A DNA stretch of 64,000 nt from Trebonia sp963785645 (GCA_963785645.1 CAWAWG010000003.1:372001-436000), one strand, 5' to 3'. Shown: positions 9,760 through 19,734, counted from the stretch's first letter. Numbers and translations are program-made. Notes: generated from the letters alone by a model not told the origin.

Positions 9760-10537
9760 CCGCCGGGCGCGGCGGCCCGGCAACAAGTTCGGGCTGCTGC
9801 TGCTCGTGCTGGTCGCCAGCTACCTGCTGTCCGCCTTTGCCACCGGGACCTGGGTCAGTGTCGTCCAGGTGGCGCTGTTTCTCGGGATCGCCGCGCTGGC
9901 CGTGCGGACCGCGCACATCGAGCGGCGGCTGGGGCTCTTGGCGATCATCACCGCCACGGGCGGCTCGGCGCTGGTCGGCGCCCTGGTGCTCGCCGATCCC
10001 ACCGCCACCGTGCTGGGCCTGGCGAACATCTGGAAAATGCTGGTGCTGGCCTTCACGGTCGTGCTGATCGTCATCCGGGTGCTGGCCCAGCGGGAGGTCA
10101 CCCTGCAGAGCATCTACGGCGCGCTGAGCGCGTACATGATCCTCGGGCTGATGTTCGCGGCGTGCTACCAGGCGATCGACCTGTTCAGCGGGGGCGGTTT
10201 CTTCGCCAACGGCGCCACCGGAAACCTCCAGACGTTCCAGTACTTCAGCTTCACGACCCTGACCACCCTCGGCTACGGTGACTTCACCGCCGCCCAGAAC
10301 GGAGGAAGGGCGATAGCGGTGATGGAGGCCATGGTCGGCCAGGTCTTCCTGGCCACCCTCGTCGCCCGCCTGGTCTCCGCCTTCCGGGCACCGGGCCGTT
10401 CCCGGGCCGGGCGGCCCGGGCGCTCACCGCGGCCGCCCGGCCCGGCCGGCTCGTCCCGGCGGCGGGCCGCCGGTGCCCGGCCCGATGTCCGCGCCCGGCC
10501 GGAGCGCCGGCCGGGATCGTCCCCCCGGGCTCGATAG
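9746..10537 (+). CDS. Two-helix potassium channel family protein
   Basis: 263 residues with about six hydrophobic segments. A pore loop ending in the K+ selectivity filter TTLGYGDF sits near residues 171-178 (FQYFSFTTLTTLGYGDFTAA), followed by the last helix (AVMEAMVGQVFLATLVARLV). The C-terminal ~55 residues are Arg/Pro-rich and disordered. No RCK/TrkA-N domain follows. The ATG at 9746 lies inside the STAS-like gene, indicating coupling. It is the last gene of the 6806-10537 run. Confidence 0.85.
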   Translation: MTPASRRARRPGNKFGLLLLVLVASYLLSAFATGTWVSVVQVALFLGIAALAVRTAHIERRLGLLAIITATGGSALVGALVLADPTATVLGLANIWKMLVLAFTVVLIVIRVLAQREVTLQSIYGALSAYMILGLMFAACYQAIDLFSGGGFFANGATGNLQTFQYFSFTTLTTLGYGDFTAAQNGGRAIAVMEAMVGQVFLATLVARLVSAFRAPGRSRAGRPGRSPRPPGPAGSSRRRAAGARPDVRARPERRPGSSPRAR

Positions 10538-10551
10538 GCCCGGCCGGCCCG

Positions 10552-11430
10552 CTAGCCGCCCGGGAGCGGGGCCGACCGCTCATCCCGCGCCTGCCCCGGC
10601 TGGCCGGTGAGCAGCTTGGCGCTCACCTTGACCGCCTTGACCGCTCCGGTGGCGCCGGCCTGCAGTATCAGCCCGACCACCAGCAGCGCTACGCCGAGGC
10701 CGAACAGGCGGTCAACGCCGAGCAGCACCAGGCCGATCCTGGCGATCACGTAGGCCGGCGCGCATACGATGGCGCCGAAGGTGCCGGTAACGGCCGCCCC
10801 GGCCAGCTTGTCGCGCCCCGACCGCGCGGAACCGCCCGCCTTGACTGTCCGCACGCCGACGATCGCGGCCGGCACCGTGACATAGCACACCATCATCAGG
10901 CCGACCACGATCCCGAGCAGCAGGGTGAACCAGCCGAGCCCCCACCGCGGTGCGAGCACCGCGGCGACCGCCAGCGCGATGCCCGCGCCCGCGCCCCAGT
11001 AGGCGACGGCGGCGTGACCGCGGGCTTCCCGGAAGCCGGCCGCGACCCGCGGCGCGCCGGGGCGCGAGATCGTGAAGGCGAAGGCCGCGTTGAGGAAGAA
11101 GGCGGCAACGGCCAGCAGGACGACGCCGGCGAACACGACGAGCACGAGCGGCCCGCGGATCACGTGGAACTGCTTGCCGTACAGCACGTGCAGCTTCAGG
11201 TCGAGGGTGGCGGCCCAGATCAGCATCGCCGGGAGAATCTGGACCAGCATCAGCCGCCAGTTCGTCAGCAGCAGCCGCAATCCGCTGAACAGCATGGCAA
11301 ACGCGCCCACGGCCAGCGCGAGCGGTGCGAATACCCGCCTTGTCCGGCTGAACTCGAGTATCCCCTCCTCGACCAGCTCCGCGTCGCCTTCGCGGATCGA
11401 GACGATGAGACGCCGCAAGCGCGGCAGCAC
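10552..11430 (-). CDS. Multi-pass membrane protein, unknown
   Basis: 292 residues with six or seven hydrophobic segments (VFAPLALAVGAFAMLFSGL, LVLVVFAGVVLLAVAAFFL, WFTLLLGIVVGLMMVCYVTV, LFGLGVALLVVGLILQAGAT). The N-terminus is a short cytoplasmic helix with charged residues (IREGDAELVEEGILEFSRTR). I do not recognise the family. It follows the HdeD-like gene by 20 nt in the same direction, so they probably form an operon. Confidence 0.7.
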   Translation of the reverse strand: MLPRLRRLIVSIREGDAELVEEGILEFSRTRRVFAPLALAVGAFAMLFSGLRLLLTNWRLMLVQILPAMLIWAATLDLKLHVLYGKQFHVIRGPLVLVVFAGVVLLAVAAFFLNAAFAFTISRPGAPRVAAGFREARGHAAVAYWGAGAGIALAVAAVLAPRWGLGWFTLLLGIVVGLMMVCYVTVPAAIVGVRTVKAGGSARSGRDKLAGAAVTGTFGAIVCAPAYVIARIGLVLLGVDRLFGLGVALLVVGLILQAGATGAVKAVKVSAKLLTGQPGQARDERSAPLPGG

Positions 11431-11449
11431 GGCGATGCGGTCTTCCCGG

Positions 11450-12070
11450 TTACCTCGCTGCGGCCCCCTCTCCCCTGCGGGACGGCGGGCCGGCCACCGT
11501 CTCCTCCCCCGCGACGACCGCGTGCCTGAGCATGAAGCCGGCGGCGATCTCGCACAGGCCCTGGACGACGAACCAGATCCCGATCAGCACGGCGATCGCC
11601 CGGACCGACGAGAGCGGTGCGGCCGCGACCACGATGCCGGCGATCAGGCTGACGGTTCCGAAGAAGATCCACCAGCCGCGGCCCTCGCGCGAACCGCCGG
11701 GAATCGCGGCCGCGAGCGCGGCGATGCCCTGGACTATCCAGGTGATGCCGATGATCAGCCCGACGACGGCCACCGTGAGATCCAGGTGGCGGATCAGCAC
11801 CACGCCGGTGACGATGAGCAGCAGCCCGGCGATGCCGAGCCACACGCGGTGCGATTCGCTTCTCGCGAAGGCACGGATCAGCTGGAAAATCCCCGAGACG
11901 ATCATGAGCACGCCGAACAGGACGGCGATGACGTTCAGGGACGTTGTCGGGTTGAAGCTCACGATCAGCCCGAGTACCAGCGTCACGGCACCGAGGAACA
12001 GCGTCGTCTGCCAGCTGTCGCCCACGGCCAGGGCCAGGGGCGGCCTGGGATCAGGCTCGTCTGGATGCAT
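11450..12070 (-). CDS. HdeD family (DUF308) membrane protein
   Basis: 206 residues with six hydrophobic helices in three pairs, each pair of the DUF308 type (FLGAVTLVLGLIVSFNPTTS; LGIAGLLLIVTGVVLIRHLD; FFGTVSLIAGIVVAAAPLSS). HdeD in enterobacteria is linked to acid resistance; that role is not demonstrated for actinobacterial members. The ATG at 12070 is preceded by AAGGAGG. It is divergent from the GAF-kinase remnant. Confidence 0.82.
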   Translation of the reverse strand: MHPDEPDPRPPLALAVGDSWQTTLFLGAVTLVLGLIVSFNPTTSLNVIAVLFGVLMIVSGIFQLIRAFARSESHRVWLGIAGLLLIVTGVVLIRHLDLTVAVVGLIIGITWIVQGIAALAAAIPGGSREGRGWWIFFGTVSLIAGIVVAAAPLSSVRAIAVLIGIWFVVQGLCEIAAGFMLRHAVVAGEETVAGPPSRRGEGAAAR

Positions 12071-12168
12071 GTGCCGACCTCCTTGCGCGGTTAAGCGCCT
12101 TTCCCAGCGGTTCCCGGCAGTGTCCCGCACCGCGGCGCCGGGTACCTCCCTCCGCAAGGGTGATTGGC

Positions 12169-13007
12169 ATGGCGCACGATACTGGCGGCCGCCCGGCACT
12201 GCTTCCGCAGCTGCAGCTGGACGAACTGCTCTCCGAACTGCAAAACCGGCTGAAAACGGCTCGCGGCACCAGGGACCGGATGCGGCGGCTGCTTGAGGCG
12301 GTCGTCGGCATCGGCTCGGGGCTGGATCTGGAGTCCACGCTGCGGCGGATCGTGGAGACCGCCGTCCGACTGGTCGACGCCAGGTACGGTGCGCTGGGGG
12401 TGATCGGGGAGGGCAGGCGGCTGGCCGAGTTCATCCCCGTCGGCGTGAGTCCGGAGGAGATCGGCCGCATCGATCACTGGCCAGCCGGATTCCCGGACGG
12501 CCACCCGCCGATGAAGGGCTTCCTCGGCGTCCCGGTCCGGGTGCGGGACGAGGTTTTCGGCAACCTGTACCTGACCGGAAAGCGCGACGGCGCGGAGTTC
12601 ACCGAGGACGACGAGGCGGTGCTGGTGGCGCTGGGCGCCGCGGCGGGGGCAGCGGTGGAGAACGCGCGGCTGTACGAGACCGCGCGCCGTAACCAGCGGT
12701 GGATCCAGGCCAGCGTGGAGGTCACCACCGCGCTGCTGTCCGGCGTCGAGCCGGACACGGGCATGGCCAGCGTTACCCGCCGGGCGCTGGAGGCGTCCGG
12801 GGCCGATCTCGCGCTGCTGGTACTGCCGAACGACGACGGCCGCACGCTGACGATCGCCTCGGCCGAGGGCGACGGCGCGGCGGACGCCCGCGGCCTCGTG
12901 CTCCCGGCCGCCGCCAGCTCCTGCTCGGGCCGGCCAGCCCGGACGCGGCCCGACCGGGTACCCGGCTGGAATGGCGGGTACCGGCCACATCCGGCCCGGA
13001 TGGCTGA
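12169..13007 (+). pseudogene. GAF-domain sensor histidine kinase with internal out-of-frame deletion
   Basis: The N-terminal ~250 residues encode a DosS-like sensor. A helical leader (LLSELQNRLKTARGTRDRMR) precedes a complete GAF domain (FLGVPVRVRDEVFGNLYLTG to AVENARLYETARR), then half of a second one (DLALLVLPNDDGRTLTIASA). Homology stops at LVLPAAAS near nt 12920. In the +1 frame the sequence then reads as the last strand of a kinase ATPase domain (PGTRLEWRVPA) and stops at 13005-13007. The dimerisation/phosphotransfer domain and most of the ATPase domain are missing. The kinase must be inactive. The ATG at 12169 has AAGGG upstream. Confidence 0.7.
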
Positions 13008-13768
13008 TCAGGGCGATCCGAGCTGCTCCGGGGCTGAGCGCAGGCGAAGCGACCAGCTGAACCGGATGCCGTCTTTGGCCGGCTGGACGCGAAGGCTGAT
13101 CTCCGGTCCGGCGGTGCTCTCGGCCAGCAGGGCACGCCAGGCGCCCGCCGCGGCGGAGCCGGGCAACGACTCCGCGGCGTCTATCTCGGCCGTGCAGCCG
13201 GTTTCGCTCGCGGGCTGATCAGTTCCAGGGCATCGCGCAGCGTCTGCACGAGCCGCAGGGCGTGATCCGGGTCGAGCGCACTGTCCACCAACCCGGAGAA
13301 GACGACCTCGGGAACGGGGGAAATGCGAGCGCACAGGGCCACGACCTCGGCCCGCAGCCCGCGCTCGGCCTTGCCCGGCTGGTGCCGTCCGAGGCCGAAT
13401 ACCGCGTCCCTGGTGAGCCGGAGAATGTCGTCGAGCTGATCGGCCGACTCCAGGATGCGCTTGCGCACCTCGGGCTCGGTGGCCAGCGCGGCGGTACCGT
13501 GCAGGTTGATTCCGGCCGCCAGGATCTGCTGGACGACCTTCTCCTGGAGGTCGGCGGCGATGCGATCACGGTCCTGCGCCACGGTGAGCTCGGTCAACCG
13601 GGCCTGCAGCGCGACCGCCTCCTGGCGAGCCCGGTCGCCGTGGTCCCGCAGTTCGTGCGCCGCGAAGGCGATCACCGCGCCGAGCGCCGCCCACAGGACA
13701 ACGCGGCGGGCCACCACGGGATCCGGGTCGGTCACCGGCGTCAGGCAGGCAGACCTAAGAAGGTTCAC
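13008..13768 (-). pseudogene. Degenerate sensor-kinase-like protein, probably frameshifted
   Basis: From a GTG at 13768 the frame encodes one membrane helix (VVLWAALGAVIAFAAHEL) and a HisKA_3-like segment, DRIAADLQEKVVQQILAAG. Related kinases have DLHD; here the phospho-acceptor His is Gln. A matching second helix follows (LDDILRLTRDAVFGLG). This frame stops at 13181. A second frame continues with plausible C-terminal sequence (GPEISLRVQPAKDGIRFSWS) and stops at 13008-13010, exactly abutting the stop of the convergent GAF kinase, which argues that this is the true end. An indel near 13190-13210 is implied. It is likely catalytically dead even if intact. Confidence 0.5.
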
Positions 13769-14076
13769 CCTAGGGCCATCTTCACATCCTGGCTAGCCGT
13801 GAGCCGGGCGGGCAACGCGGGCCATGATGGCCTTTCCCGGGCAAGCAGGACCCGCCGCGTCACCCCGGCCGGGGGCTTCGCGCGCGGGCAGCGCGTGAAA
13901 CACGGACCCGTTCGGAAAAATCAAAAGCGTTATCCCGAACGAGGGCAGGTTCCTCGCTCACCTCGACTACCTGTTTCCAGATGGTGTGCGCACCCGGGTT
14001 TCCGGACATAGCCTGGTGCGACTAGAAATGAGAATGGAACCGCGGCAGTCATCGGAGGGAGCCGCGCTGAGGGGGT
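13769..14076. other. Intergenic region, divergent promoters
   Basis: No convincing gene in 308 bp between divergent kinase genes. A short inverted repeat (CGTTCGG at 13909-13915, CCGAACG at 13935-13941) flanks an AT-rich spacer and could be a regulatory site. The stretch before 14077 contains GGAGGGA and GGGGG segments upstream of the kinase start. Confidence 0.4.
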
Positions 14077-16203
14077 TTGTTGCCGTTTGAACGACTGCGG
14101 CCGCGGACCGCCGTGATCGTGCTCGGGCTGATGGGCGCCCTGGTCGTCGCCTACGTGCTCTGGATGATCGCGGCCGGGCCCGAGCCGCTGCATTCCGGGT
14201 GGATCAACGGCTGGTTGCTCGACGCGTTCTTCCTGGCGACCAGCGCTGCCTGCGTGCTCGGCGGGCGGCGCCGGCGTCCCGGCTCATATGTCCCGGTCGT
14301 GTTCGGCTTCGCCCTGCTCTGCTGGATGCTCAGCAGCACCGTGCTGACCCTGTACGCGCTGCACGGCATACCGCCGCCGCCGACGGCGGCCGATCTCTTC
14401 GGCCTCGGCTTCATCGCGGCCTGCTTCGCCGGGACGGGGCTGATGGCCCGCGAGGACCGGGAGCGGCTGAGCCCGCGCGAACTGCTCGACGGCGGCACCA
14501 CGGCGCTCGGCGCGGCCGCCGTGTGCGCGGCCTTCGTCCTGGCCCGGCTGCCGCGCGAGGCGGGCGAGTCGACCTTCGGCACGGCGGTCGAACTGGCTTA
14601 CCCGATTGGCTTCGTCGTCCTGGTGCTGATCGTGGTCGGTGCCGCTACCGTGGCCGGCCAGCGGTCCCGGGCCGCCTGGGTGACGATGACGCTGTCATTC
14701 GTGGCGGTCGCCGTGTCGTCCGCGCTGAATGCCACCGCGGGACCCGGGCGGACGGCCGCGGTCCAGATCGTCGTCGCGGCCGCCTGGCCGGTGGCGACGT
14801 TGCTGGTGGCGGCATCGATGTGGGCCGATCCAGGCGTGCCGGACCCGCTCGCCGCGCGCAAGGGCACGAGCATCTGGGTTCCCGCGGCGGCGGGCGCCGC
14901 GTCCGTCGCGGTGCTGCTGTCCGCGACGCTCAGGCCGGTTAACCACGCCGCGACCGGGCTGGCGGCGGCGGCGCTCTGTCTTGTCATGCTGCGCGTATAC
15001 AGCGAACTGCGCCAGGAGACGGCGGTGCGGGTACGCACCGAGAAGAGCCTGCGGGCGAGCGAGGCCGACTACCGCCGGGTCGCTGACGAGCAGGCCGCCC
15101 TGCGGCGGGTAGCGACGCTGGTCGCCCGGGGGGCGCAGCCGACGGAGGTGTTCGCCGCCGTCACCGACGAGGCGGGCCGCATGCTGAGCACCGATGTCGT
15201 CTGGCTGCGGCGTTACGTGCCGGGGCCGGCCGTGGCGTACTCGGCGGCGTTCGTGGCCGGGAAACGGCTGCCGCCGCAGGACCCGAGGCCGCTCGGCGGC
15301 CGGAATATCGCGACCCTGGTCTACGAGACGGGGCAGCCGGCCCGGGTGGAGAACTCCGACTGGCTGCTCCAAGACGGGACGGGCCGGGCGCTCCCGATCG
15401 TGTCCGGCGTCGGCGTGCCTGTCGTCGTCGACGGGAGCCTGTGGGGGGTCATGTCCGTCGCCTCGTCCACCGGGGCGCCGCTCCCGCCCGGTACCGAGGC
15501 CCGCCTCGCCGCCTTCACCGAGCTCATCGCCACGGCGATCGCGAACGCGGAGGCGCACAGCAAGCTGAGTGCGTCGCGGGCGCGCGTGGTCGCGAGCGCC
15601 GACGAGACCAGGCGCAGGATCGAGCGCGACCTGCACGACGGAGCACAGCAGCGGCTCATCTCGCTCGCGCTGCGGCTTCGGGCCGTCCAGGCCACGGTGC
15701 CGCCCGATCAGTCCAAGCTGGCCGACGAGCTCGACGGGATCATCAGCGGGCTCTCGGACTCGCTCGACGAGCTGCGCGAGTTCGCCCGGGGCATCCATCC
15801 GGCGGTCCTCGCCCGGGCCGGGCTCGCGCCCGCGCTCCGGGCTCTCGCCCACCGCTCCCGCATCCCGGTCAAGCTCGAGGTGCGAACCGCCGGCCGGCTG
15901 CCCGAGCGGGTCGAGGTGACCGCCTACTACATCGTCTCCGAGGCGCTGACGAACGCGGCGAAACACTCCGGCGCCGCCACGGTGCACGTCGAGGTCGACG
16001 TGGACGCGGCCCACGGCGCCGTCCGGCTCACCGTGCGCGACGACGGCCTCGGCGGCGCCGACCCGTCTCGCGGCTCGGGCCTGCTCGGACTGCAGGACCG
16101 GGCCGAGGCGGCCGGCGGGACCATCACCGTCCGCAGCCCGGCCGGCGGCGGCACGGAACTCCTGGCGGAGCTACCGCTCCGCCCGGGGCCGGCGGCCGAC
16201 TGA
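14077..16203 (+). CDS. Membrane sensor histidine kinase (HisKA_3, GAF)
   Basis: 708 residues. About seven to nine hydrophobic segments occupy residues 10-310 (AVIVLGLMGALVVAYVLWMI onward). Next come a helical linker, a GAF domain (~345-490), then the HisKA_3 phosphotransfer helix RRRIERDLHDGAQQRLISLA with the His near residue 520. The HATPase domain has N box EALTNAAKHSGA, G1 VRDDGLGGAD and G2 GSGLLGLQDRAEAAGG. This is the NarL/LiaS-type kinase layout, acting with a LuxR-type response regulator, but none is encoded next to it. The start is TTG (14077 or 14080), judged from where protein-like sequence begins. Ligand unknown. Confidence 0.87.
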   Translation: MLPFERLRPRTAVIVLGLMGALVVAYVLWMIAAGPEPLHSGWINGWLLDAFFLATSAACVLGGRRRRPGSYVPVVFGFALLCWMLSSTVLTLYALHGIPPPPTAADLFGLGFIAACFAGTGLMAREDRERLSPRELLDGGTTALGAAAVCAAFVLARLPREAGESTFGTAVELAYPIGFVVLVLIVVGAATVAGQRSRAAWVTMTLSFVAVAVSSALNATAGPGRTAAVQIVVAAAWPVATLLVAASMWADPGVPDPLAARKGTSIWVPAAAGAASVAVLLSATLRPVNHAATGLAAAALCLVMLRVYSELRQETAVRVRTEKSLRASEADYRRVADEQAALRRVATLVARGAQPTEVFAAVTDEAGRMLSTDVVWLRRYVPGPAVAYSAAFVAGKRLPPQDPRPLGGRNIATLVYETGQPARVENSDWLLQDGTGRALPIVSGVGVPVVVDGSLWGVMSVASSTGAPLPPGTEARLAAFTELIATAIANAEAHSKLSASRARVVASADETRRRIERDLHDGAQQRLISLALRLRAVQATVPPDQSKLADELDGIISGLSDSLDELREFARGIHPAVLARAGLAPALRALAHRSRIPVKLEVRTAGRLPERVEVTAYYIVSEALTNAAKHSGAATVHVEVDVDAAHGAVRLTVRDDGLGGADPSRGSGLLGLQDRAEAAGGTITVRSPAGGGTELLAELPLRPGPAAD

Positions 16204-16325
16204 GGCCGGTTCCCCGCCGTCCGCACGTCCCGCCGCGCGGGGGTGCGCTTTTCGGCGTGGTACGTCATCGTTGGTTGAGGACAAGCAAGTACCCGTTGGG
16301 TCTCGAGTGGGGAGCGTACCGGCTC

Positions 16326-18193
16326 ATGACGGTTGATTCCGAGGCGCCGGGCGCGCCCGTGCAGGCGGGCCGTACGCTGGGGCCGCACTACAAGTGGATC
16401 GCGCTGTCCAACACCACGCTTGGCCTGCTGATGGCGACCATCAACCAGTCGATCGTGCTGATCGCGCTGCCCGCGGTGTTCCGCGGCATCGGGCTGAACC
16501 CGCTCAGCCCCGGCAACACCAGCTACCTGCTGTGGATGTTCATGGGGTTCCTGGTCGTGTCCGCGGTCCTGGTCGTGTCCTTCGGCCGCCTTGGCGACAT
16601 GTTCGGCCGGGTGCGGATGTACAACCTCGGCTTCGCGGTGTTCAGCGTGGCCTCGATCTTCCTGACCGTGACCTGGATGCACGGTACCCAGGGGGCGCTG
16701 TGGCTGATCATCTGGCGGGTCGTGCAGGGGGTCGGCGGCGCGTTCCTGTTCGCTAACTCCGCCGCCATCCTGACCGACGCGTTCCCGGCCGACCAGCGCG
16801 GCTTCGCCCTCGGCCTGAACTCGATCGCGGCCATCGCCGGGTCCTTCCTCGGGCTGATCCTCGGCGGCGTGCTCGCCCCGGTCAACTGGCACCTGATCTT
16901 CCTCGTCTCGGCGCCCGATCGGCGCGTTCGGCACCGTCTGGGCGTACTTCATGCTGCATGACATCGGGGTGCGGAAGCACTCGCAGATGGACTGGTGGGG
17001 CAACCTGCTGTTCGCCGCCGGCCTGATCGCCATCCTGGTCGGCATCACCTACGGGCTGCTGCCGTACGGCGGTCACCCGATGGGCTGGACCAACCCGCGG
17101 GTGCTGGCCGCGCTCTTCGGCGGCCTGGCGCTGCTCGTCGTCTTCGTCTACGTCGAGACGCGGGTCGCCGAGCCGCTGTTCCGTCTCTCGCTGTTCAAGA
17201 TCAGGGCGTTCGCCGCGGGCAACGTCGCGAACCTGATGCTCGCCATGGGCCGCGGCGGCATGCAGTTCATGCTCATCATCTGGCTGCAGGGCATCTGGCT
17301 GCCGCTGCACGGCTACGGCTACAGCCAGACACCGCTGTGGGCCGGCATCTACCTGGTGCCGCTGACCGTCGGCTTCCTGGTGTCGGCGCCGCTGTCCGGC
17401 GCGCTTTCCGACAAGTTCGGCGCCAAGGCGTTCACCGTGGGCGGCGCGCTGCTGACGGCGGCGACCTTCCTGCTGCTGATATTCGTCCCGGTGAACTTCG
17501 CCTACTGGGAGTTCGCGGTCGTCATCGCGCTCAACGGCTTCGGCTCCGGATTGTTCGTCTCGCCGAACTGGGCGGAGATGATGAACTCGGTACCGCCCAG
17601 TCAGCGCGGGGCGGGCAGCGGCATGATCGCCACCTTCCAGAACTCCGCGTTCGTGCTGTCGATCGGCATCTTCTTCACCCTGATGGTGGTCGGCCTGTCC
17701 AGCAAGCTGCCGGCCAGCATGTTCGGCGGGCTGGTGGCGCAGGGCGTCCCGGCCTCCGCGGCCGCGCCGATCTCGCACCTGCCTCCGATCGGGGTGCTGT
17801 TCGCCTCCTTCCTCGGCTACAACCCGATGCAGCAGCTGCTCGGCCCGCTGCTGTCCCGCCTGCCCGCCTCGCACGCCGCCTACGTGGCCGGGCGGGAATT
17901 CTTCCCGCACCTGATCACCGCCCCGTTCCACGCCGGCCTCGGCATTGCCTTCGGGTTCGCCATCGCGGCCAACGTGATCGCGGCCGTCGCCTCCGCGCTG
18001 ACCGGCCGGCGCGGGCCGGCGCCCTGCCCCGCCCGAGCCGCTCGGGTACGAACTGGCCGCCGTGTCCGGCGAAGGCGGCTTCGAGCCCAGCGAACTCGTC
18101 GTGCCCGACGCCCTGGAAACCGTGCCCGACGCCCTGGAAGTCGCGCCCGCCGCCGCGGAAGACACCGAGGAAGCACCCGGCAAACCCGACTGA
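16326..18193 (+). pseudogene. MFS transporter with two +1 frameshifts
   Basis: An MFS carrier (DHA2/14-helix type) read in three successive frames. Frame one (ATG 16326) carries helices 1-6 (LSNTTLGLLMATINQSIVLI; FGRLGDMFGRVRMYNLGF). An extra G near 16917 shifts it: removing the G restores PIGAFGTVWAYFMLHDIG. Frame two continues through the remaining helices (FKIRAFAAGNVANLMLAMGR; NWAEMMNSVPPSQRGAGSGM). An extra C in the run 18027-18030 shifts it again; removing it yields an acidic tail ending PGKPD then TGA at 18191-18193. Corrected length is about 620 residues. Both lesions are single-base insertions, so this may be an intact gene with sequencing errors. Substrate unknown. Confidence 0.8.
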
Positions 18194-18300
18194 GGTTGTT
18201 CGGGTTAACCGGAACTGGCCTTTGGTGCCCGCCGTGTAGACGGTGCCGGTCTTCGCCGGCGATCGTCGGAGTCAGGTGATGCTGAGAATAGGAGGTCCCG

Positions 18301-18510
18301 GTGAGACGGCACTGCGCGACTCGTAACGCAAAGCTGGAGCGAGCCGCGGAAAACAGGGCTTATCTGCACGTGCTGCTGCTCGAAAAGGAGCCTGGATTCC
18401 TTGCGGCGCTTGAGCTGGCGATGAACCGTGTCGACCGCGAACTGTCCGGCGGCGGACGCGAGGTCTTGGCTGCGTCAGCGCTTGCAGCCTGCAGCGCACC
18501 ACCGGTGTGA
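18301..18510 (+). CDS. Small hypothetical protein
   Basis: 69 residues from a GTG with a strong AGGAGG site 6 nt upstream. The central part (ERAAENRAYLHVLLLEKEPGFLAALELAM) is helical; the C-terminus is low-complexity. No family recognised. The good ribosome site is the main support. Confidence 0.4.
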   Translation: MRRHCATRNAKLERAAENRAYLHVLLLEKEPGFLAALELAMNRVDRELSGGGREVLAASALAACSAPPV

Positions 18511-18541
18511 TCGGCCGGCGCCGGGGCGGCCGCCTGGCTCC

Positions 18542-19060
18542 CTAGAATTCAGCCGTCTGCCTGCGCTTGTGCTGGCGGTACCACACCCGGCCCCACCAGG
18601 CCGCCGCGAAACTGAAGAAGCCAAGACACCCAAGGAACGTGACGGCAGCCACCTGGGCTACGGAGTTCTTGACGTATCGCCGGCCAGGAAACTCAGCGTA
18701 GCCAGGGTCCTTCGGATCGACCAGGACCGCAACCGCCGTGCCAGGCTTCATGGGCGTAAGGGAAGGGAGGTGCGCGGTTGTCACTGCCTGCCCGTTGACC
18801 GGTTCCTCCAGCCGGACTCCTACGTCGGCGGAAGGGTCCCTGCCGTCACGGTTCGTCACGCTGGTCACGGTCCCGCTCCGCGGCAGGCCATGAGCCTGCG
18901 TGTAGCCCGACTTGTTGACCCGGTCGGCGACGAACGTGGCCGTGAACAGGAGGGCCGCAAAGCAGCAGAGGGCGAGTGCCGCGGATATGAAGAACGCCGC
19001 CTTGGGGTTCACCCGCCTGGTGTTCTTACGGCCCCCGTTCCGGGAGTCGGACTTGTTCAT
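18542..19060 (-). CDS. DUF3592-like membrane protein
   Basis: 172 residues with two membrane helices (AAFFISAALALCCFAALLFT near 22-45; VAAVTFLGCLGFFSFAAAWW near 138-160) enclosing an extracytoplasmic beta-rich domain with GLPRSGTVTSVTNRDGRDPS and MKPGTAVAVLVDPKDPGYAE. The segments exchanging 'GTVTSV' and 'V.VLVDPKDP' are typical of DUF3592-like proteins of unknown function. The ATG at 19060 is chosen because upstream codons overlap the next gene and lack homology-like composition. Confidence 0.65.
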   Translation of the reverse strand: MNKSDSRNGGRKNTRRVNPKAAFFISAALALCCFAALLFTATFVADRVNKSGYTQAHGLPRSGTVTSVTNRDGRDPSADVGVRLEEPVNGQAVTTAHLPSLTPMKPGTAVAVLVDPKDPGYAEFPGRRYVKNSVAQVAAVTFLGCLGFFSFAAAWWGRVWYRQHKRRQTAEF

Positions 19061-19071
19061 ATAAGCCGAGA

Positions 19072-19734
19072 TTACTCCCGTCGGCCGCAGGATTGCGTAT
19101 GGCTCCGCGCGCTTTTGTCCGTTGACCGGGAAGCGGTCTCGGCGAGCAGGTTTCGGTCGAGGAGGGCCGCCTTGTGCTCGGCGAACTGGCTGGTGGTCCA
19201 CAGCGCGCTGACTTCGCCGTGCAGTTCGGTGGCGGCGGCCCAACGGGCCAGGCCGGTGTAGCAGCGGCGCTGGACCAGCCAGGCTGAGTACTCGCCGTCC
19301 CGGTCAAAGCCGTATCCGGTCGCGACGTGCCCGATGAGGTCGTGCACGGCCCGAAGGCGCCAGTAGGCGCCGCCCGCCTCGCTCCCGAGCAACGGGTGGA
19401 CACGGTCCGGGGCGGTGATTTCCAGGGTCCGGGCGGCGAGAACCGAGGCGATCAGTTCCGCGGAACCGGAGTACGGGGTAGCTTCGCGCGTACCTACGAC
19501 GGTAATCCGGTAGGGTCCGTGCGGGTCGGTGAGCGCCGCGAACTGCCGGTCTGTCTGCGTTTCGAGCTGCTGGTAGGCCAGGGTGACGAGAGGATCGACC
19601 CGGGTTCGCGCGGAAATGAAGCTCTCCGCGACCGCCTGGGTTTCGCCTGGGTCGACGTGATGCGGCGCCGGCCGGGGACGCGCCGGCCGGCGCGGGAGAC
19701 CGATGGCCGGATCGACCAGGCTTGGAATGAACAT
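19072..19734 (-). CDS. Hypothetical protein with HDxxGH motif
   Basis: 220 residues, soluble. The central region reads WRLRAVHDLIGHVATGYGFD, giving an HDLIGH motif that could bind metal, then YSAWLVQRRCYTGLARWAAA and a C-terminal SQFAEHKAALLDRNLL. I recognise this as a recurrent actinobacterial hypothetical but cannot assign a function. The start ATG has AGGAGG 7 nt upstream, so expression is likely strong. It ends 11 nt before the DUF3592-like gene, consistent with an operon. Confidence 0.65.
   Translation of the reverse strand: MFIPSLVDPAIGLPRRPARPRPAPHHVDPGETQAVAESFISARTRVDPLVTLAYQQLETQTDRQFAALTDPHGPYRITVVGTREATPYSGSAELIASVLAARTLEITAPDRVHPLLGSEAGGAYWRLRAVHDLIGHVATGYGFDRDGEYSAWLVQRRCYTGLARWAAATELHGEVSALWTTSQFAEHKAALLDRNLLAETASRSTDKSARSHTQSCGRRE

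Noticed and set aside
14695..17048. Long antisense frames opposite the sensor kinase and MFS genes
   Set aside because: High-GC shadow frames without motifs, overlapping real genes along their length.
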